A stretch of 22,329 nt of DNA, taken from Metaruminococcus_A gallistercoris. Its GTDB lineage: Bacteria; Bacillota; Clostridia; Oscillospirales; Ruminococcaceae. Position 1 is the first letter of the stretch, and every line of letters starts with the position of its first letter. A model generated the notes under the pieces. It searched no databases. It worked only from the letters and a program-made list of their open reading frames with translations, and was not told where the DNA came from. The stretch spans positions 1 to 22,329 of the forward strand of contig CAJFNQ010000026.1 of the NCBI GenBank assembly GCA_904394975.1, given 5' to 3'. Shown in pieces: positions 14,608-22,329 of the stretch. The position numbers were made by a program, and so were the translations under genes.

Positions 14608-14636
14608 ATTATACACGGTTAAAATCAGTTTGTCAA
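14608..14636 (-). promoter_or_regulatory. Consensus promoter of tRNA-Gln(CTG)
   Basis: On the minus strand a perfect TTGACA (14636-14631), a 17-base spacer and a perfect TATAAT (14613-14608) lie about 30 bases before the tRNA. It has the same architecture as the tRNA-Gly promoter. Confidence 0.88.
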
Positions 14637-14692
14637 GCAGTTTTTTAGAAAAAATAAAATAAGTCATCAAACCAAGGATATTCCAAGCAAGA

Positions 14693-14732
14693 AAAGAGAA
14701 AACGCCGCAGTGACGAAAAGCGTTTTCTCTTT
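14693..14732 (-). terminator. Terminator of the moxR operon
   Basis: AAAGAGAAAACGC (14693-14705) pairs perfectly with GCGTTTTCTCTTT (14720-14732) around a 14-base loop. On the minus strand it follows the last gene of the moxR unit by about 33 bases and ends T-rich. Confidence 0.7.
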
Positions 14733-14765
14733 CTTCTTCATCAATCGTACAGGCGCTCATAATCA

Positions 14766-16208
14766 TTAGCGTTTTTGCAACACGGTAACTGCCTGTTCCA
14801 TTCTTTCACAAAACTCTTTCATCTCTCCCTGCTCTGGTGTATCCATGTGATAGCGCACCCGTTCATACAACGGGTTTTCCGCTTCCAACACCATAGAAAG
14901 CGAAGGATCTTTTAACTTGCTTTGCACCTCTTCTACGGTATCAGAAACAGTGATATTTTCATCCTCACGCCGAATATGGCTAAGCAATAACAGGTAACCC
15001 TGACGAACTTTTTCAGAAGAATCGCCAAGTGCTCTCCAGTTTTTAATTTGTTTACGCAAACTGCGTTTTGCCTTTTTTCGCCGAAGATTCTCTTCTCCTG
15101 TATTTTGCAATTCTTCAACAAAATCTGAATAATAAGCATTTTCTTTCTGGGCGGCATTAATATTTGCAGAAACTGGAGAAAACTTAGCCAAAAGCAACTG
15201 ACAACCTCGTTTCAAAAAGTTGCCGGCCTGCCTTAACCAACGTCTTCCGAATTTTGTTAAGAGCAAAATGATTACAACGGCAAGCGCAACGATCAGCAGA
15301 ATATTCAACCAATCAGCGGATTCACTCAAAGGCAGGTCCATCCCCCCCTGAGGTCCTTCGGAACCTTCCGGCGCAGCTGTCATGCCACCCATTGCAAAGA
15401 TAGACGACAGCCAGTTTACAACAGCAACCAACACGTCTCTGAACAATTTTACGAGCCAGACAAGCGCATCAACAATCTGTCGGTAAAACAATAGTCCAAC
15501 AACCAACAGAAGCATAATGCCGCCAATCAAAAACATGTTATAGAGCCGAACTTTTTTTGGCAATGATGCTTTGCTGTGCTGCATAGATTCCATCGTTCGG
15601 TCCAGATTTGACTGGTTAAGCAAAAAGCCGGCGCTTACAGTAAGAAAGATGAACGCTACGGTTATCGGAAGGATTTGAAATTCAGAATGGTCTGCCAAAA
15701 GATAAACAGCAAGAATACCAAGCAGGAAGAAAATGCCGGCGATTATATATTCCAGCAAACTGTAAATATCGGTGTAATCTTTTCCGGCAGATAGAAAAAT
15801 GCGAATCCAGCACAAATAAAACAAAATGCCCTGTACAACACCATAAAAAGGGTTTTCCCACCACAAAAAAAGATATAAAGCCAAAAAAAGCGCGGCTGAC
15901 AAAACATATAAAACAATCATGAGTCGGATGTAACCGTCGAACTGCACCCGAGGCATATTTTGCAGAACTTCCCGATCCATCTCAATGGTTTTTCTGGGGT
16001 GCTTTTTCTCATACCAATGCAGAATAAAACAGCACCCTGCGCCAAAAATTGCCGAAAACGCAACGCCTCCGACAGCCGCTCCAAACTCCGGCCAGCCATA
16101 TCGACCAGTCAAAATAAGATCAAACACCATGCAAACCGGAAGAAACGAAAAGTTTTTGAGAAAAAGCGCCCAAGCACGAAAACCGATTTCCCGTTTAGTC
16201 TGTTGCAT
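14766..16208 (-). CDS. Polytopic membrane protein with DUF4129-like C-terminal tail
   Basis: This 480-residue protein has about eight hydrophobic segments (near 21-34, 44-64, 93-117, 122-141, 151-172, 178-198, 222-243 and 300-318) and a charged cytoplasmic tail. In the tail, ...VRQGYLLLLSHIRRE...ITVSDTVEEVQSKL...NPLYERVRYH (about 400-454) resembles the DUF4129 domain often found at the end of transglutaminase-like proteins encoded beside MoxR and DUF58. No transglutaminase Cys-His-Asp core is visible. The start overlaps the DUF58 gene by 14 bases. It is the last gene of the moxR unit. Its role is unknown; the envelope location and the operon suggest a MoxR-dependent membrane complex. Confidence 0.75.
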   Translation of the reverse strand: MQQTKREIGFRAWALFLKNFSFLPVCMVFDLILTGRYGWPEFGAAVGGVAFSAIFGAGCCFILHWYEKKHPRKTIEMDREVLQNMPRVQFDGYIRLMIVLYVLSAALFLALYLFLWWENPFYGVVQGILFYLCWIRIFLSAGKDYTDIYSLLEYIIAGIFFLLGILAVYLLADHSEFQILPITVAFIFLTVSAGFLLNQSNLDRTMESMQHSKASLPKKVRLYNMFLIGGIMLLLVVGLLFYRQIVDALVWLVKLFRDVLVAVVNWLSSIFAMGGMTAAPEGSEGPQGGMDLPLSESADWLNILLIVALAVVIILLLTKFGRRWLRQAGNFLKRGCQLLLAKFSPVSANINAAQKENAYYSDFVEELQNTGEENLRRKKAKRSLRKQIKNWRALGDSSEKVRQGYLLLLSHIRREDENITVSDTVEEVQSKLKDPSLSMVLEAENPLYERVRYHMDTPEQGEMKEFCERMEQAVTVLQKR

Positions 16209-17337
16209 GATGTTTCACCGCCTCTTCCCGCAGATAATAAACGTCGCAATCATCTGGAAACTGTTCTGTTTCCGGACGCAGGACCAGAATTTTCACATGC
16301 CGCCCTTCTTCCTTTTGAAGCCGACAGTAATTGAACAAATCATCCGATACATAAGCTGTAACCAGAAAAATATCAGTCGTTTCTTGCGGGACCTCAAAAT
16401 CCTGCAAAAAACGAGCAAAATTCAATGTTGCACCCTCAGGAAGATGAGCAAGCAGCCGGAAAAGCGACATTACATATTCGGTTCCATAGCTATAGGGCAC
16501 GAACGTTGTTTCCTCTGTATCAAGGCCTTTTTCAGAAGAATTACAGCCAAACGCAAATGGAAGCGTGTTATACAAAGTTCCATCAAACAAAGACGCCGCC
16601 GTGCGGATGCAGTTTTCCAATGCGTCCAGGTCTACCGCCTGTTTTTTCTCATACTCTTTTGTTTGCAGATTTAAAAGCACCAGCATACATTGACGGGTGG
16701 TAAACTCCTGATTGCGTATCATGATCCTGCCCATTTTCGCTGTTGCGTTCCAATGGATATTTTTCATCGGATCTGACGGCAGATATTCCCGCACACCGGA
16801 AACAACAAACGGGTCCGGCAAAAGCTGTGCCCGCACCGGATGATCCCCCTGCAAAAAACGCGAGTCAGCAAATTCTTCCGACAATTCAAAGGTTTTTGGC
16901 AAAACGACTACCTGTGAACCGGTTTTTACCGTTTTAGAAACAGTTTGACGGCCTAAAAGATCGGTAGATACCAAAACAACCGTATCAATGGAATAAACGC
17001 CGCGTTTGCGGCAGGTGACCTTCCAACGGCGAACCACTTTCGTGTGCCCTTTAATCAGAAACAGGCTTGGAACAAAACGGGTGTTGTAGGTAACCGTAGA
17101 CTGCGAACCGGCAAAATCCAACCATTTTGATGTTGTCAGCTCGGACTTAAACCATGGTAAAGGCAGCCATTTCCGATTCGTAATGGTTTCAACAAGTTCT
17201 ATGCTGTCCCCCTCAAACGCTTCGTCCGTACTAAACGCACATTCATAATCCAGCCCTTTGAAACTCAACCGGCGAAACACCTGAGACTGAATAAACACAA
17301 GGAGCAGCATGACCAGAAAAAGTACAAAAATCTCCAT
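16195..17337 (-). CDS. DUF58 domain protein
   Basis: This 380-residue protein has an N-terminal hydrophobic helix (1-19), a beta-rich middle, and the DUF58 signature VREYLPSDPMKNIHWNATAK (182-201). DUF58 proteins resemble von Willebrand A domains and are usually encoded next to MoxR ATPases, which may act on them. Here the usual D-x-S-x-S metal site after the signature reads N-L-Q-T-K (223-227), so metal binding is probably lost. ATG 17337 follows TGAGGG. The gene lies 20 bases after moxR and overlaps the next gene. Confidence 0.88.
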   Translation of the reverse strand: MEIFVLFLVMLLLVFIQSQVFRRLSFKGLDYECAFSTDEAFEGDSIELVETITNRKWLPLPWFKSELTTSKWLDFAGSQSTVTYNTRFVPSLFLIKGHTKVVRRWKVTCRKRGVYSIDTVVLVSTDLLGRQTVSKTVKTGSQVVVLPKTFELSEEFADSRFLQGDHPVRAQLLPDPFVVSGVREYLPSDPMKNIHWNATAKMGRIMIRNQEFTTRQCMLVLLNLQTKEYEKKQAVDLDALENCIRTAASLFDGTLYNTLPFAFGCNSSEKGLDTEETTFVPYSYGTEYVMSLFRLLAHLPEGATLNFARFLQDFEVPQETTDIFLVTAYVSDDLFNYCRLQKEEGRHVKILVLRPETEQFPDDCDVYYLREEAVKHHATD

Positions 17338-17357
17338 GATTCCCTCACGATATTTCT

Positions 17358-18308
17358 TTAAGCCTCAGTAGGCACCGGGACACTTGAAAGGAGTTCCTCA
17401 ACGATCATTCGGCCACCGCTTGTTTCACGGGCAGCCGCGGTGTTTCGGCAAAGAAGACGATGCGCCATCACATCCACCGCGACCGACTTCACATCGTCCG
17501 GTGTAACAAAATCCCTTCCGGACAGCGCCGCTTTTGCCTGAGAAGCATGCATCAACGCCAACGCGCCGCGCGGGCTGACGCCCATCCGCACCTGCGGATG
17601 ATTCCGGCTTGCCTCTACCAGTTCCACAATATATCCCAGCAAATCTTTGGAAAGGGTGATCTGCCGGACCGCCTTTTGCGCTTCGATCAATTGTTGTTTT
17701 GTAATAACCGACTCCAATGAATCAATTGGACTAGCCGAAGAAAAGCGTCCCAACATCTCAATTTCAAATTCCTTGGAAGGATATCCCAAAGAAAGGCGCA
17801 TCATAAAACGGTCCATCTGCGCTTCCGGAAGCGGAAATGTTCCCTGAATCTCCACCGGGTTCTGAGTCGCGATAACGAAAAACGGCTGTTCCAAAGGATA
17901 GGTGACCGAATCAACCGTAATTTGCCCTTCTTCCATGCACTCAAGAAGGCTGGACTGGGTACGGGGCGTTGCACGGTTAATCTCATCCGCGAGAAGAACA
18001 TTGGTAAAGACCGGCCCCTGCCGGAAGGCAAATTCCCCTTGTTTTTGATTATAATAATTGATTCCGGTCAAATCCGAAGGAAGAAGGTCCGGTGTAAACT
18101 GCACACGTGTGCAGCTGCAATCGACCGAACGCGCAATTGATTTCGCAAGCGTTGTTTTTCCGGTTCCCGGCATATCCTCAAGCAAAATATGACCACCGGC
18201 AAACAAAGCGGTCAGCACCTGATCAATTACGTCTTTTTTTCCCACAATGACTTTGCATATATTTTCACTGAGTGTTTGCGCGACAGTATGTATTTTTGCA
18301 ACTTGCAT
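17358..18308 (-). CDS. MoxR family AAA+ ATPase
   Basis: This is a 316-residue MoxR-type chaperone-like AAA+ ATPase. Walker A lies in LEDMPGTGKTT (43-53), the form usual for MoxR. Walker B is LLADEINR (105-112), sensor 1 is IATQNP (146-151), and MDRF (165-168) holds the arginine finger region. MoxR proteins are thought to mature or remodel partners encoded beside them, often vWA-like proteins, here DUF58. ATG 18308 follows GGGAGG at seven bases. It is the first gene of the three-gene unit and is divergent from the antiporter gene. Confidence 0.93.
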   Translation of the reverse strand: MQVAKIHTVAQTLSENICKVIVGKKDVIDQVLTALFAGGHILLEDMPGTGKTTLAKSIARSVDCSCTRVQFTPDLLPSDLTGINYYNQKQGEFAFRQGPVFTNVLLADEINRATPRTQSSLLECMEEGQITVDSVTYPLEQPFFVIATQNPVEIQGTFPLPEAQMDRFMMRLSLGYPSKEFEIEMLGRFSSASPIDSLESVITKQQLIEAQKAVRQITLSKDLLGYIVELVEASRNHPQVRMGVSPRGALALMHASQAKAALSGRDFVTPDDVKSVAVDVMAHRLLCRNTAAARETSGGRMIVEELLSSVPVPTEA

Positions 18309-18337
18309 ATTGGAACCTCCCGGCTGTTATTTTTTTC

Positions 18338-18366
18338 ATCATAATACTTTTCGCAACATTCGTCAA
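18338..18366 (-). promoter_or_regulatory. Promoter of the moxR unit
   Basis: On the minus strand TTGACG (18366-18361), a 17-base spacer and TATGAT (18343-18338), each five of six to consensus, lie 29 bases upstream of the moxR start. Confidence 0.7.
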
Positions 18367-18492
18367 CTTGATAAAATTAATTTTAAACAAAGAACTCATT
18401 TTATCCAATTCATACAATTGCACCACGCATCAAATACACATTTCCATTGACAAGCGGTTTTTACATAATATTTTAAAAGCGTTTTTATTTTA

Positions 18493-18522
18493 CTGGCAAT
18501 GAATGATATTTTATGTTAAAAT
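18493..18522 (+). promoter_or_regulatory. Candidate promoter of the antiporter gene
   Basis: CTGGCA (18493-18498), an 18-base spacer and TAAAAT (18517-18522) lie 35 bases before the start codon. A second candidate further upstream has a perfect TTGACA (18447-18452), a 16-base spacer and TATTTT (18469-18474). The region is AT-rich, so neither is certain. Confidence 0.4.
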
Positions 18523-18557
18523 ATGATATATGAATGTTATCGGACGGGAGGTTGCAG

Positions 18558-20177
18558 ATGCAGGGATATTTGCTGATCATAGGAGCTGTCATTTTAATTT
18601 GTATTTTGATGAACCGTTTTATTTCCAAACTTGCCATCCCATCACTTCTCATTTTTATCGCGCTTGGCATGTGTTTCGGCGAGAACGGGATTTTCCGCAT
18701 TTCATTTGAAAATTATGAAATTTCGGAAATCATCTGCTCCGCCTGCCTTATTTTTGTTATGTTTTACGGCGGTTTTGGAACAAATTTCAGCACCGCAAAA
18801 CCTGTTGTCGTAAAATCGGTTCTGCTTTCATCCCTTGGCGTGGTTCTAACAGCCGGATTGGTCGGCGTTTGCGCTCATTATCTATTAAACCTTCCGTGGC
18901 TTGAAAGCTTTCTCATTGGTTCTGTTGTTTCCTCAACAGATGCCGCTTCGGTTTTCAATATACTCCGTTCCAAAAAACTCGCGCTAAAGTTTAATACCGC
19001 TCCTTTGCTTGAAATTGAATCCGGTTCCAATGACCCAATCTCATATATGCTGACCGTCATATTCATTACATTGATGACTGGAGAAGAAATTTCCATTCCG
19101 TGGATGTTAACCAAACAGATCGTATTCGGTCTTGTCTGCGGTTTTCTTCTGGGCAAAATATCGATTTGGCTGATGGGGCGTTTCAGTTTTTTAAAAGAAT
19201 ACGAAAAAACCATTTTTGTCTTCGCAATTGCGATTGTTTCTTATGCCCTCCCCTCGGTAATCGGCGGGAACGGATATTTAAGCGTTTATTTGTGCGGCAT
19301 TCTGTTAGGAAACTCTAAAATTTCACAAAAACGCTATCTGGTTCATTTTTTTGACGTAGTGACCGATGTGGCACAGGTCATCATCTTTTTCCTTCTGGGG
19401 CTTTTGGTTACGCCAGCCAACCTTCCGCAGGTATTCTTGCCGGCGCTTATCATTACCGTATGTATGACATTTCTGGTCCGGCCGGTTGTCATCACTGCCA
19501 TTCTTGCCCCGTTCCGTTCTTCGTTTCGGCAGATCGGGGTAGTGTCCTGGGCGGGGCTGCGCGGCGTTGCATCCATTGTGTTTGCAATCATGGCGGTGGT
19601 AAACGGACTTTCGCTTCAACACAATCTCTTCAATCTGGTCTTCTGCATTGTTCTTTTGTCGATCTCTTTCCAAGGAACCCTTCTTCCTTGGGTTTCCAAA
19701 AAGCTAAAGATGATCGATCAATCCGACGATATTTCAAAAACCTTCAACGATTATCAGGAAGACAGTGATATTTCTTTTATAAAAATCCACATTGAAGCGG
19801 GGCATTCATGGGAAAATCTTCCGTTAAAGTCCATCACGCTCCCCCGCGATCTGCTGGTGGTTATGATTGAGCGGGATGAAACGAGCATCATCCCAAATGG
19901 AGATACAATCATCTTACGAGGTGATCTTCTGATATTAGCCGCAAGGGTATTTGAAGACCGGGAAAATGTTATGATCCGCGAGGTTCCTGTCGACAAAAAT
20001 TATAAATGGGACGGAAAACCTCTGCGTGAACTTGACGCGCCAAAAGAAACGCTTGTCATTCTCATACGACGGGGGCAGCAGAACATCATCCCAGACGGCG
20101 GAACCATTATCAAAGACGGAGACATTTTGATTGTTGCCCAGCCCGGCACACAGCTTTTTACAAACATCTCCAAATAA
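18558..20177 (+). CDS. CPA1-type cation/proton antiporter with two RCK_C domains (NhaP2/CvrA-like)
   Basis: This 539-residue antiporter exchanges protons for potassium or sodium across the membrane. Residues 1-380 hold about 12 membrane segments. The ion-binding region shows SSTDAAS (125-131) and the Asn158-Asp159 pair in SGSNDPIS, the ND motif of electroneutral CPA1 exchangers. The cytoplasmic tail carries two tandem RCK_C/TrkA-C domains (about 405-465 and 474-530) with paired motifs such as IIPNGDTIILRGDLLIL and IIPDGGTIIKDGDILIV. In related proteins RCK_C domains bind regulatory ligands, including c-di-AMP in some Firmicutes; that is not shown here. ATG 18558 follows GGGAGG at six bases. 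An in-frame start at 18534 lacks such a site. Confidence 0.92.
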   Translation: MQGYLLIIGAVILICILMNRFISKLAIPSLLIFIALGMCFGENGIFRISFENYEISEIICSACLIFVMFYGGFGTNFSTAKPVVVKSVLLSSLGVVLTAGLVGVCAHYLLNLPWLESFLIGSVVSSTDAASVFNILRSKKLALKFNTAPLLEIESGSNDPISYMLTVIFITLMTGEEISIPWMLTKQIVFGLVCGFLLGKISIWLMGRFSFLKEYEKTIFVFAIAIVSYALPSVIGGNGYLSVYLCGILLGNSKISQKRYLVHFFDVVTDVAQVIIFFLLGLLVTPANLPQVFLPALIITVCMTFLVRPVVITAILAPFRSSFRQIGVVSWAGLRGVASIVFAIMAVVNGLSLQHNLFNLVFCIVLLSISFQGTLLPWVSKKLKMIDQSDDISKTFNDYQEDSDISFIKIHIEAGHSWENLPLKSITLPRDLLVVMIERDETSIIPNGDTIILRGDLLILAARVFEDRENVMIREVPVDKNYKWDGKPLRELDAPKETLVILIRRGQQNIIPDGGTIIKDGDILIVAQPGTQLFTNISK

Positions 20178-20288
20178 ACGGATACATACGCTCTTTCAAA
20201 CACAGCTAAATCACATTTATAAATCGTCTTTTATTTGAGTCAACAATCATCACATCATAAATCATGATAATCAAGGAGGAAATTGTTC

Positions 20289-20999
20289 ATGTATCAAGTT
20301 ATCAAATTAAAAGAAAACCTTTACGCGTTTGATGAAGGAGGCGTGCGCAGCTTTTTGTTGTTGGGCACCGAAAAAGCCGCATTGATCGACACTGGGCTGG
20401 GTGCGGTTGATTTTAAAAAAGAACTGCCCGCTCTCACTGATCTTCCGGTCATGCTTATAAACACGCACGGTGACCACGACCATACCGGCGGCAACGCTCT
20501 GTTTGCCGAATGCTATGCGGCGCCGCAGGACTGGGAGCAGATCCAAACATCAGACGGCTGTGCGGATAAGACCTACCTCCCCCTCACCGACGGGGAAAAG
20601 ATTCCGCTGGGCGGCTGTTCGCTTGAGGTCATTACCTGCCCGGGGCACACACCCGGAAGTATTATGCTGTATCTTCCGGAAGAAAAGATTCTTTTTTCAG
20701 GCGACAGTCTTTCTAAAGCCCCTATCTGGATGTTCGGCGAAAAAAGAGATATTTCCCGTTATCTGCAAAGCCTAAAGCGCCTGGCAGAAATGAATTTGAA
20801 GGTGTCTCTTTTGCTTGCAAGCCACGGAGAATGTCCGATTGAGAATTACGATGATGTTTTAAAAGCCGACATTTTAGTAGCAGAACTTTGCATAAAAGAC
20901 AAAGCGGAATGGGAACCGGTTACCCTGCAAACATCCGGCGGTCCAAAAGAAGTAAGATTGAATCGCGCTGGAATAGGGCAACTGTATACGGTAAAATAG
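20289..20999 (+). CDS. MBL-fold metallo-hydrolase
   Basis: This 236-residue metallo-beta-lactamase-fold hydrolase has the zinc motif NTHGDHDHTGG (58-68), with His60, Asp64 and His65 in the usual places but Asp62 where the family usually has the second His. Other ligands are His120 in CPGHTPGS, Asp139 in SGDS and His179 in ASHGE. The substrate is unknown; the family includes glyoxalase II-like thioesterases. ATG 20289 follows AAGGAGG at nine bases. The frame starts six bases earlier with TTG, but the spacing there is too short. No clear promoter or terminator was seen in the 111 bases before it. Confidence 0.9.
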   Translation: MYQVIKLKENLYAFDEGGVRSFLLLGTEKAALIDTGLGAVDFKKELPALTDLPVMLINTHGDHDHTGGNALFAECYAAPQDWEQIQTSDGCADKTYLPLTDGEKIPLGGCSLEVITCPGHTPGSIMLYLPEEKILFSGDSLSKAPIWMFGEKRDISRYLQSLKRLAEMNLKVSLLLASHGECPIENYDDVLKADILVAELCIKDKAEWEPVTLQTSGGPKEVRLNRAGIGQLYTVK

Positions 21000-21064
21000 C
21001 TCAACAAACAATGACTGCATCTTTATTTATACCATTGTAACGGTTTTAAAAGGAGGACCACTGA

Positions 21065-21571
21065 ATGAATGTCACCGAAGCCATACGCAACCGCAGAAGC
21101 ATTCGCAAGTATAAGGAAGGAATCGCTATTCCTGAGCAGGATATTCACGCGATTTTAGAAGCAGCAATGATGGCGCCCAGCGCGCGCAACACACGCCCGT
21201 GGGAATTCATTGTTATAAAAGACGCCGGTGTAAAAGAAAAAATTATAAGTGTGCATCCATATGCAAAACATTTGCGCGAAGCCTCTTTAGGCATTGTCGT
21301 CTGCGGCAGGCCGGACCTTTCCGGTGATGATGCGGAAGCATTTTGGCCGCAGGACTGCGGTGCCGCAATTGAAAACATTCTATTGCAGGCACTGGAACTC
21401 GGTTACGGAAGCTGCTGGTGCGGAATTTATCCACGGCAAGAACGCACACGTGAAGTTCAGTCGATTTTTGGCATCACAAGTATTCCCGTTGCGCTCATCA
21501 CCATCGGTGTTGCTGATGAAGCACCGGCTGCCCGCGGATATTACGATGAAACACGTGTAAAGGAAATATAA
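21065..21571 (+). CDS. Nitroreductase family protein
   Basis: This small 168-residue FMN-dependent nitroreductase-fold protein has the N-terminal flavin-binding pattern RRSIRKYK (10-17), PSARNTRPWEF (38-48) at the flavin site, and a second region CGAAIENILLQALELGYGSCWCGIYP in the C-terminal half. Such proteins reduce nitro groups, quinones or other acceptors with NAD(P)H; the physiological substrate cannot be inferred. ATG 21065 follows AGGAGG at about eight bases. It follows the MBL gene by 65 bases, so the two may be co-transcribed, and it ends before a strong terminator. Confidence 0.93.
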   Translation: MNVTEAIRNRRSIRKYKEGIAIPEQDIHAILEAAMMAPSARNTRPWEFIVIKDAGVKEKIISVHPYAKHLREASLGIVVCGRPDLSGDDAEAFWPQDCGAAIENILLQALELGYGSCWCGIYPRQERTREVQSIFGITSIPVALITIGVADEAPAARGYYDETRVKEI

Positions 21572-21647
21572 TTTCCGCCCTGCGTATTCAAATATTTTTA
21601 TTCTTTGTTCCATACAATGACCATTTAAGTGAGAGCTTCATCAAACA

Positions 21648-21677
21648 AAAAAGCCGGACGGTATCGTCCGGCTTTTT
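21648..21677. terminator. Bidirectional intrinsic terminator
   Basis: AAAAAGCCGGACG (21648-21660) pairs perfectly with CGTCCGGCTTTTT (21665-21677) around GTAT. It lies between the converging nitroreductase and YqeY-like genes and has T or A tails that suit both directions. Confidence 0.9.
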
Positions 21678-21688
21678 GCACCTCATCA

Positions 21689-22138
21689 TTAACCAACGAA
21701 ATAAGTAGACAACAGCTGATTGACCAGTTTGCCATCCGCTTTGCCTTTAACGCGTGGCATAAGTTCTTTCATAATGACGCCTTTCTGCTTTGCAGATGGT
21801 TCGGCAATACCAAGTGCTTCCAAAACCGATTCAATGGCCGAACGAATCTGTTGCTCGTCCATCTGTTCCGGCATAAATTCCGAAAGAACAGAAATTTTAT
21901 ACCGGCAATCCTCCGCAATATCTGTGCGCTCTGCCGGTGCGCTTTCCAGTGTTTCTTTTGTCTGCTTCAACTCACGCGCGACAATAGCGATTTCTTCTTC
22001 CGGTGTAAGATCCGCGCGCTTCTGAATCACACCATTTTTTAAAGCCGCAAGCAGATTAGAAAGAACATCCTTGCGTTTGCTGTCTCGTTCTTTCATGGCT
22101 GCCATCATTTTACTTCTTACTTCATCTACCATTCCCAC
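21689..22138 (-). CDS. GatB/YqeY domain protein (YqeY-like)
   Basis: This protein of about 149 residues matches the YqeY family, which resembles the tail domain of the GatB subunit of tRNA amidotransferase and may interact with tRNA or its charging enzymes. Visible landmarks are MMAAMKERDSKRKDVLSNLL near the N-terminus, the SVLSEFMPEQMDEQQI region, and GVIMKELMPRVKGKADGKLV before the end. The frame is open to 22255 but the upstream residues do not fit the family. GTG 22138 has AAAGGGG eight bases before it; ATG 22132, two codons later, is the alternative. It is probably monocistronic. Confidence 0.9.
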   Translation of the reverse strand: MGMVDEVRSKMMAAMKERDSKRKDVLSNLLAALKNGVIQKRADLTPEEEIAIVARELKQTKETLESAPAERTDIAEDCRYKISVLSEFMPEQMDEQQIRSAIESVLEALGIAEPSAKQKGVIMKELMPRVKGKADGKLVNQLLSTYFVG

Positions 22139-22169
22139 GAATATCGCCCCTTTAAAGTAGTCTTTCTTT

Positions 22170-22198
22170 ATTATACGCCGGATTCTTTTGGATTTCAA
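22170..22198 (-). promoter_or_regulatory. Promoter of the YqeY-like gene
   Basis: On the minus strand TTGAAA (22198-22193), a 17-base spacer and a perfect TATAAT (22175-22170) lie about 32 bases upstream of the GTG start. This also supports the short form of the gene, since a start at 22255 would be upstream of the promoter. Confidence 0.8.
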
Positions 22199-22251
22199 TT
22201 GATACCAGCATTCATTTATGATAAACTGAAGCTGAAAAATCTGTGAGGTGA

Positions 22252-22329
22252 CCAACTATAGGAAGTCAAGTCATTTGCGAAGAAATTTTTAGTGACGAAA
22301 AAAGGGCGCAGGAAACCAAGCCCTCCAAA
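22252..22329 (+). other. Open frame running off the right edge, possible start of a plus-strand gene
   Basis: After a stop at 22249-22251 one plus-strand frame stays open to the window end and reads (from 22258) IGSQVICEEIFSDEKRAQ. A GTGAGGTGA stretch lies just upstream, but the codon at the right distance is ATA, not a usual start. A second frame (from 22262) is also open. This is too short to assign. Confidence 0.2.

Noticed and set aside
22139..22255. The upstream extension of the YqeY-like gene to 22255.
   Set aside because: A consensus promoter lies inside this stretch and the added residues do not match the family, so the short form is preferred.
1..22329. CRISPR arrays, complete insertion sequences, toxin-antitoxin pairs or known defence genes.
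   Set aside because: No regularly spaced repeats, transposase motifs or recognisable defence proteins were found on either strand.

Overview
The window looks like a chromosomal segment of a low-to-medium GC Gram-positive bacterium of class Clostridia, probably near the Oscillospiraceae/Ruminococcaceae. The reasons are strong AGGAGG-type ribosome binding sites, frequent TTG and GTG starts, tight -35/-10 promoters with 17-base spacers, an ECF module of the ecfA1-ecfA2-ecfT type, a zinc-finger Clp ATPase, and a DUF5711-like protein. The genus cannot be named from this sequence. Most genes are ordinary housekeeping genes. The less usual material is in the left edge, the tRNA leaders and the intergenic RNA structures.

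Left edge (1-760): the last part of a tyrosine recombinase, which probably ends an integrated element lying to the left, faces a minus-strand tRNA cluster Gly(TCC)-Arg(TCT)-His(GTG)-Gln(TTG). The cluster has a consensus promoter and two intrinsic terminators. One terminator lies inside the cluster, between tRNA-His and tRNA-Gln, so tRNA-Gln sits behind a terminator and next to the integrase.

764-12895, minus strand: a zinc-finger Clp ATPase follows a long operon. In transcription order the operon is ruvC-ruvA-ruvB-glmM-rRNA-type methyltransferase-ecfA1-ecfA2-ecfT-truA-DUF5711-like protein-cvpA-like gene. It starts at a good promoter at 12971-12999. The genes abut or overlap by a few bases nearly throughout. 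It combines Holliday junction processing, the amino-sugar step toward peptidoglycan, RNA modification, the shared energising module for vitamin uptake, and envelope proteins.

13187-14765: a DUF362 protein with two 4Fe-4S motifs, then a structured intergenic region with competing hairpins, then a single tRNA-Gln(CTG) with its own consensus promoter and terminator.

14766-18308, minus strand: a MoxR ATPase, a DUF58 protein and a polytopic membrane protein with a DUF4129-like tail form a three-gene unit with its own promoter and terminator. The DUF58 protein seems to have lost its metal-binding residues.

18558-21571, plus strand: a CPA1-type cation/proton antiporter with two RCK_C (TrkA-C) domains, a metallo-beta-lactamase-fold hydrolase and a small nitroreductase. 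A bidirectional terminator separates these from a minus-strand YqeY-like gene at the right, which has its own consensus promoter. The last 75 bases may hold the start of another plus-strand gene.

No CRISPR array, complete insertion sequence, rRNA or recognisable defence system was seen. The best candidates for something undescribed are the alternative-fold leader at 14380-14462 and the internally terminated tRNA operon beside the integrase.
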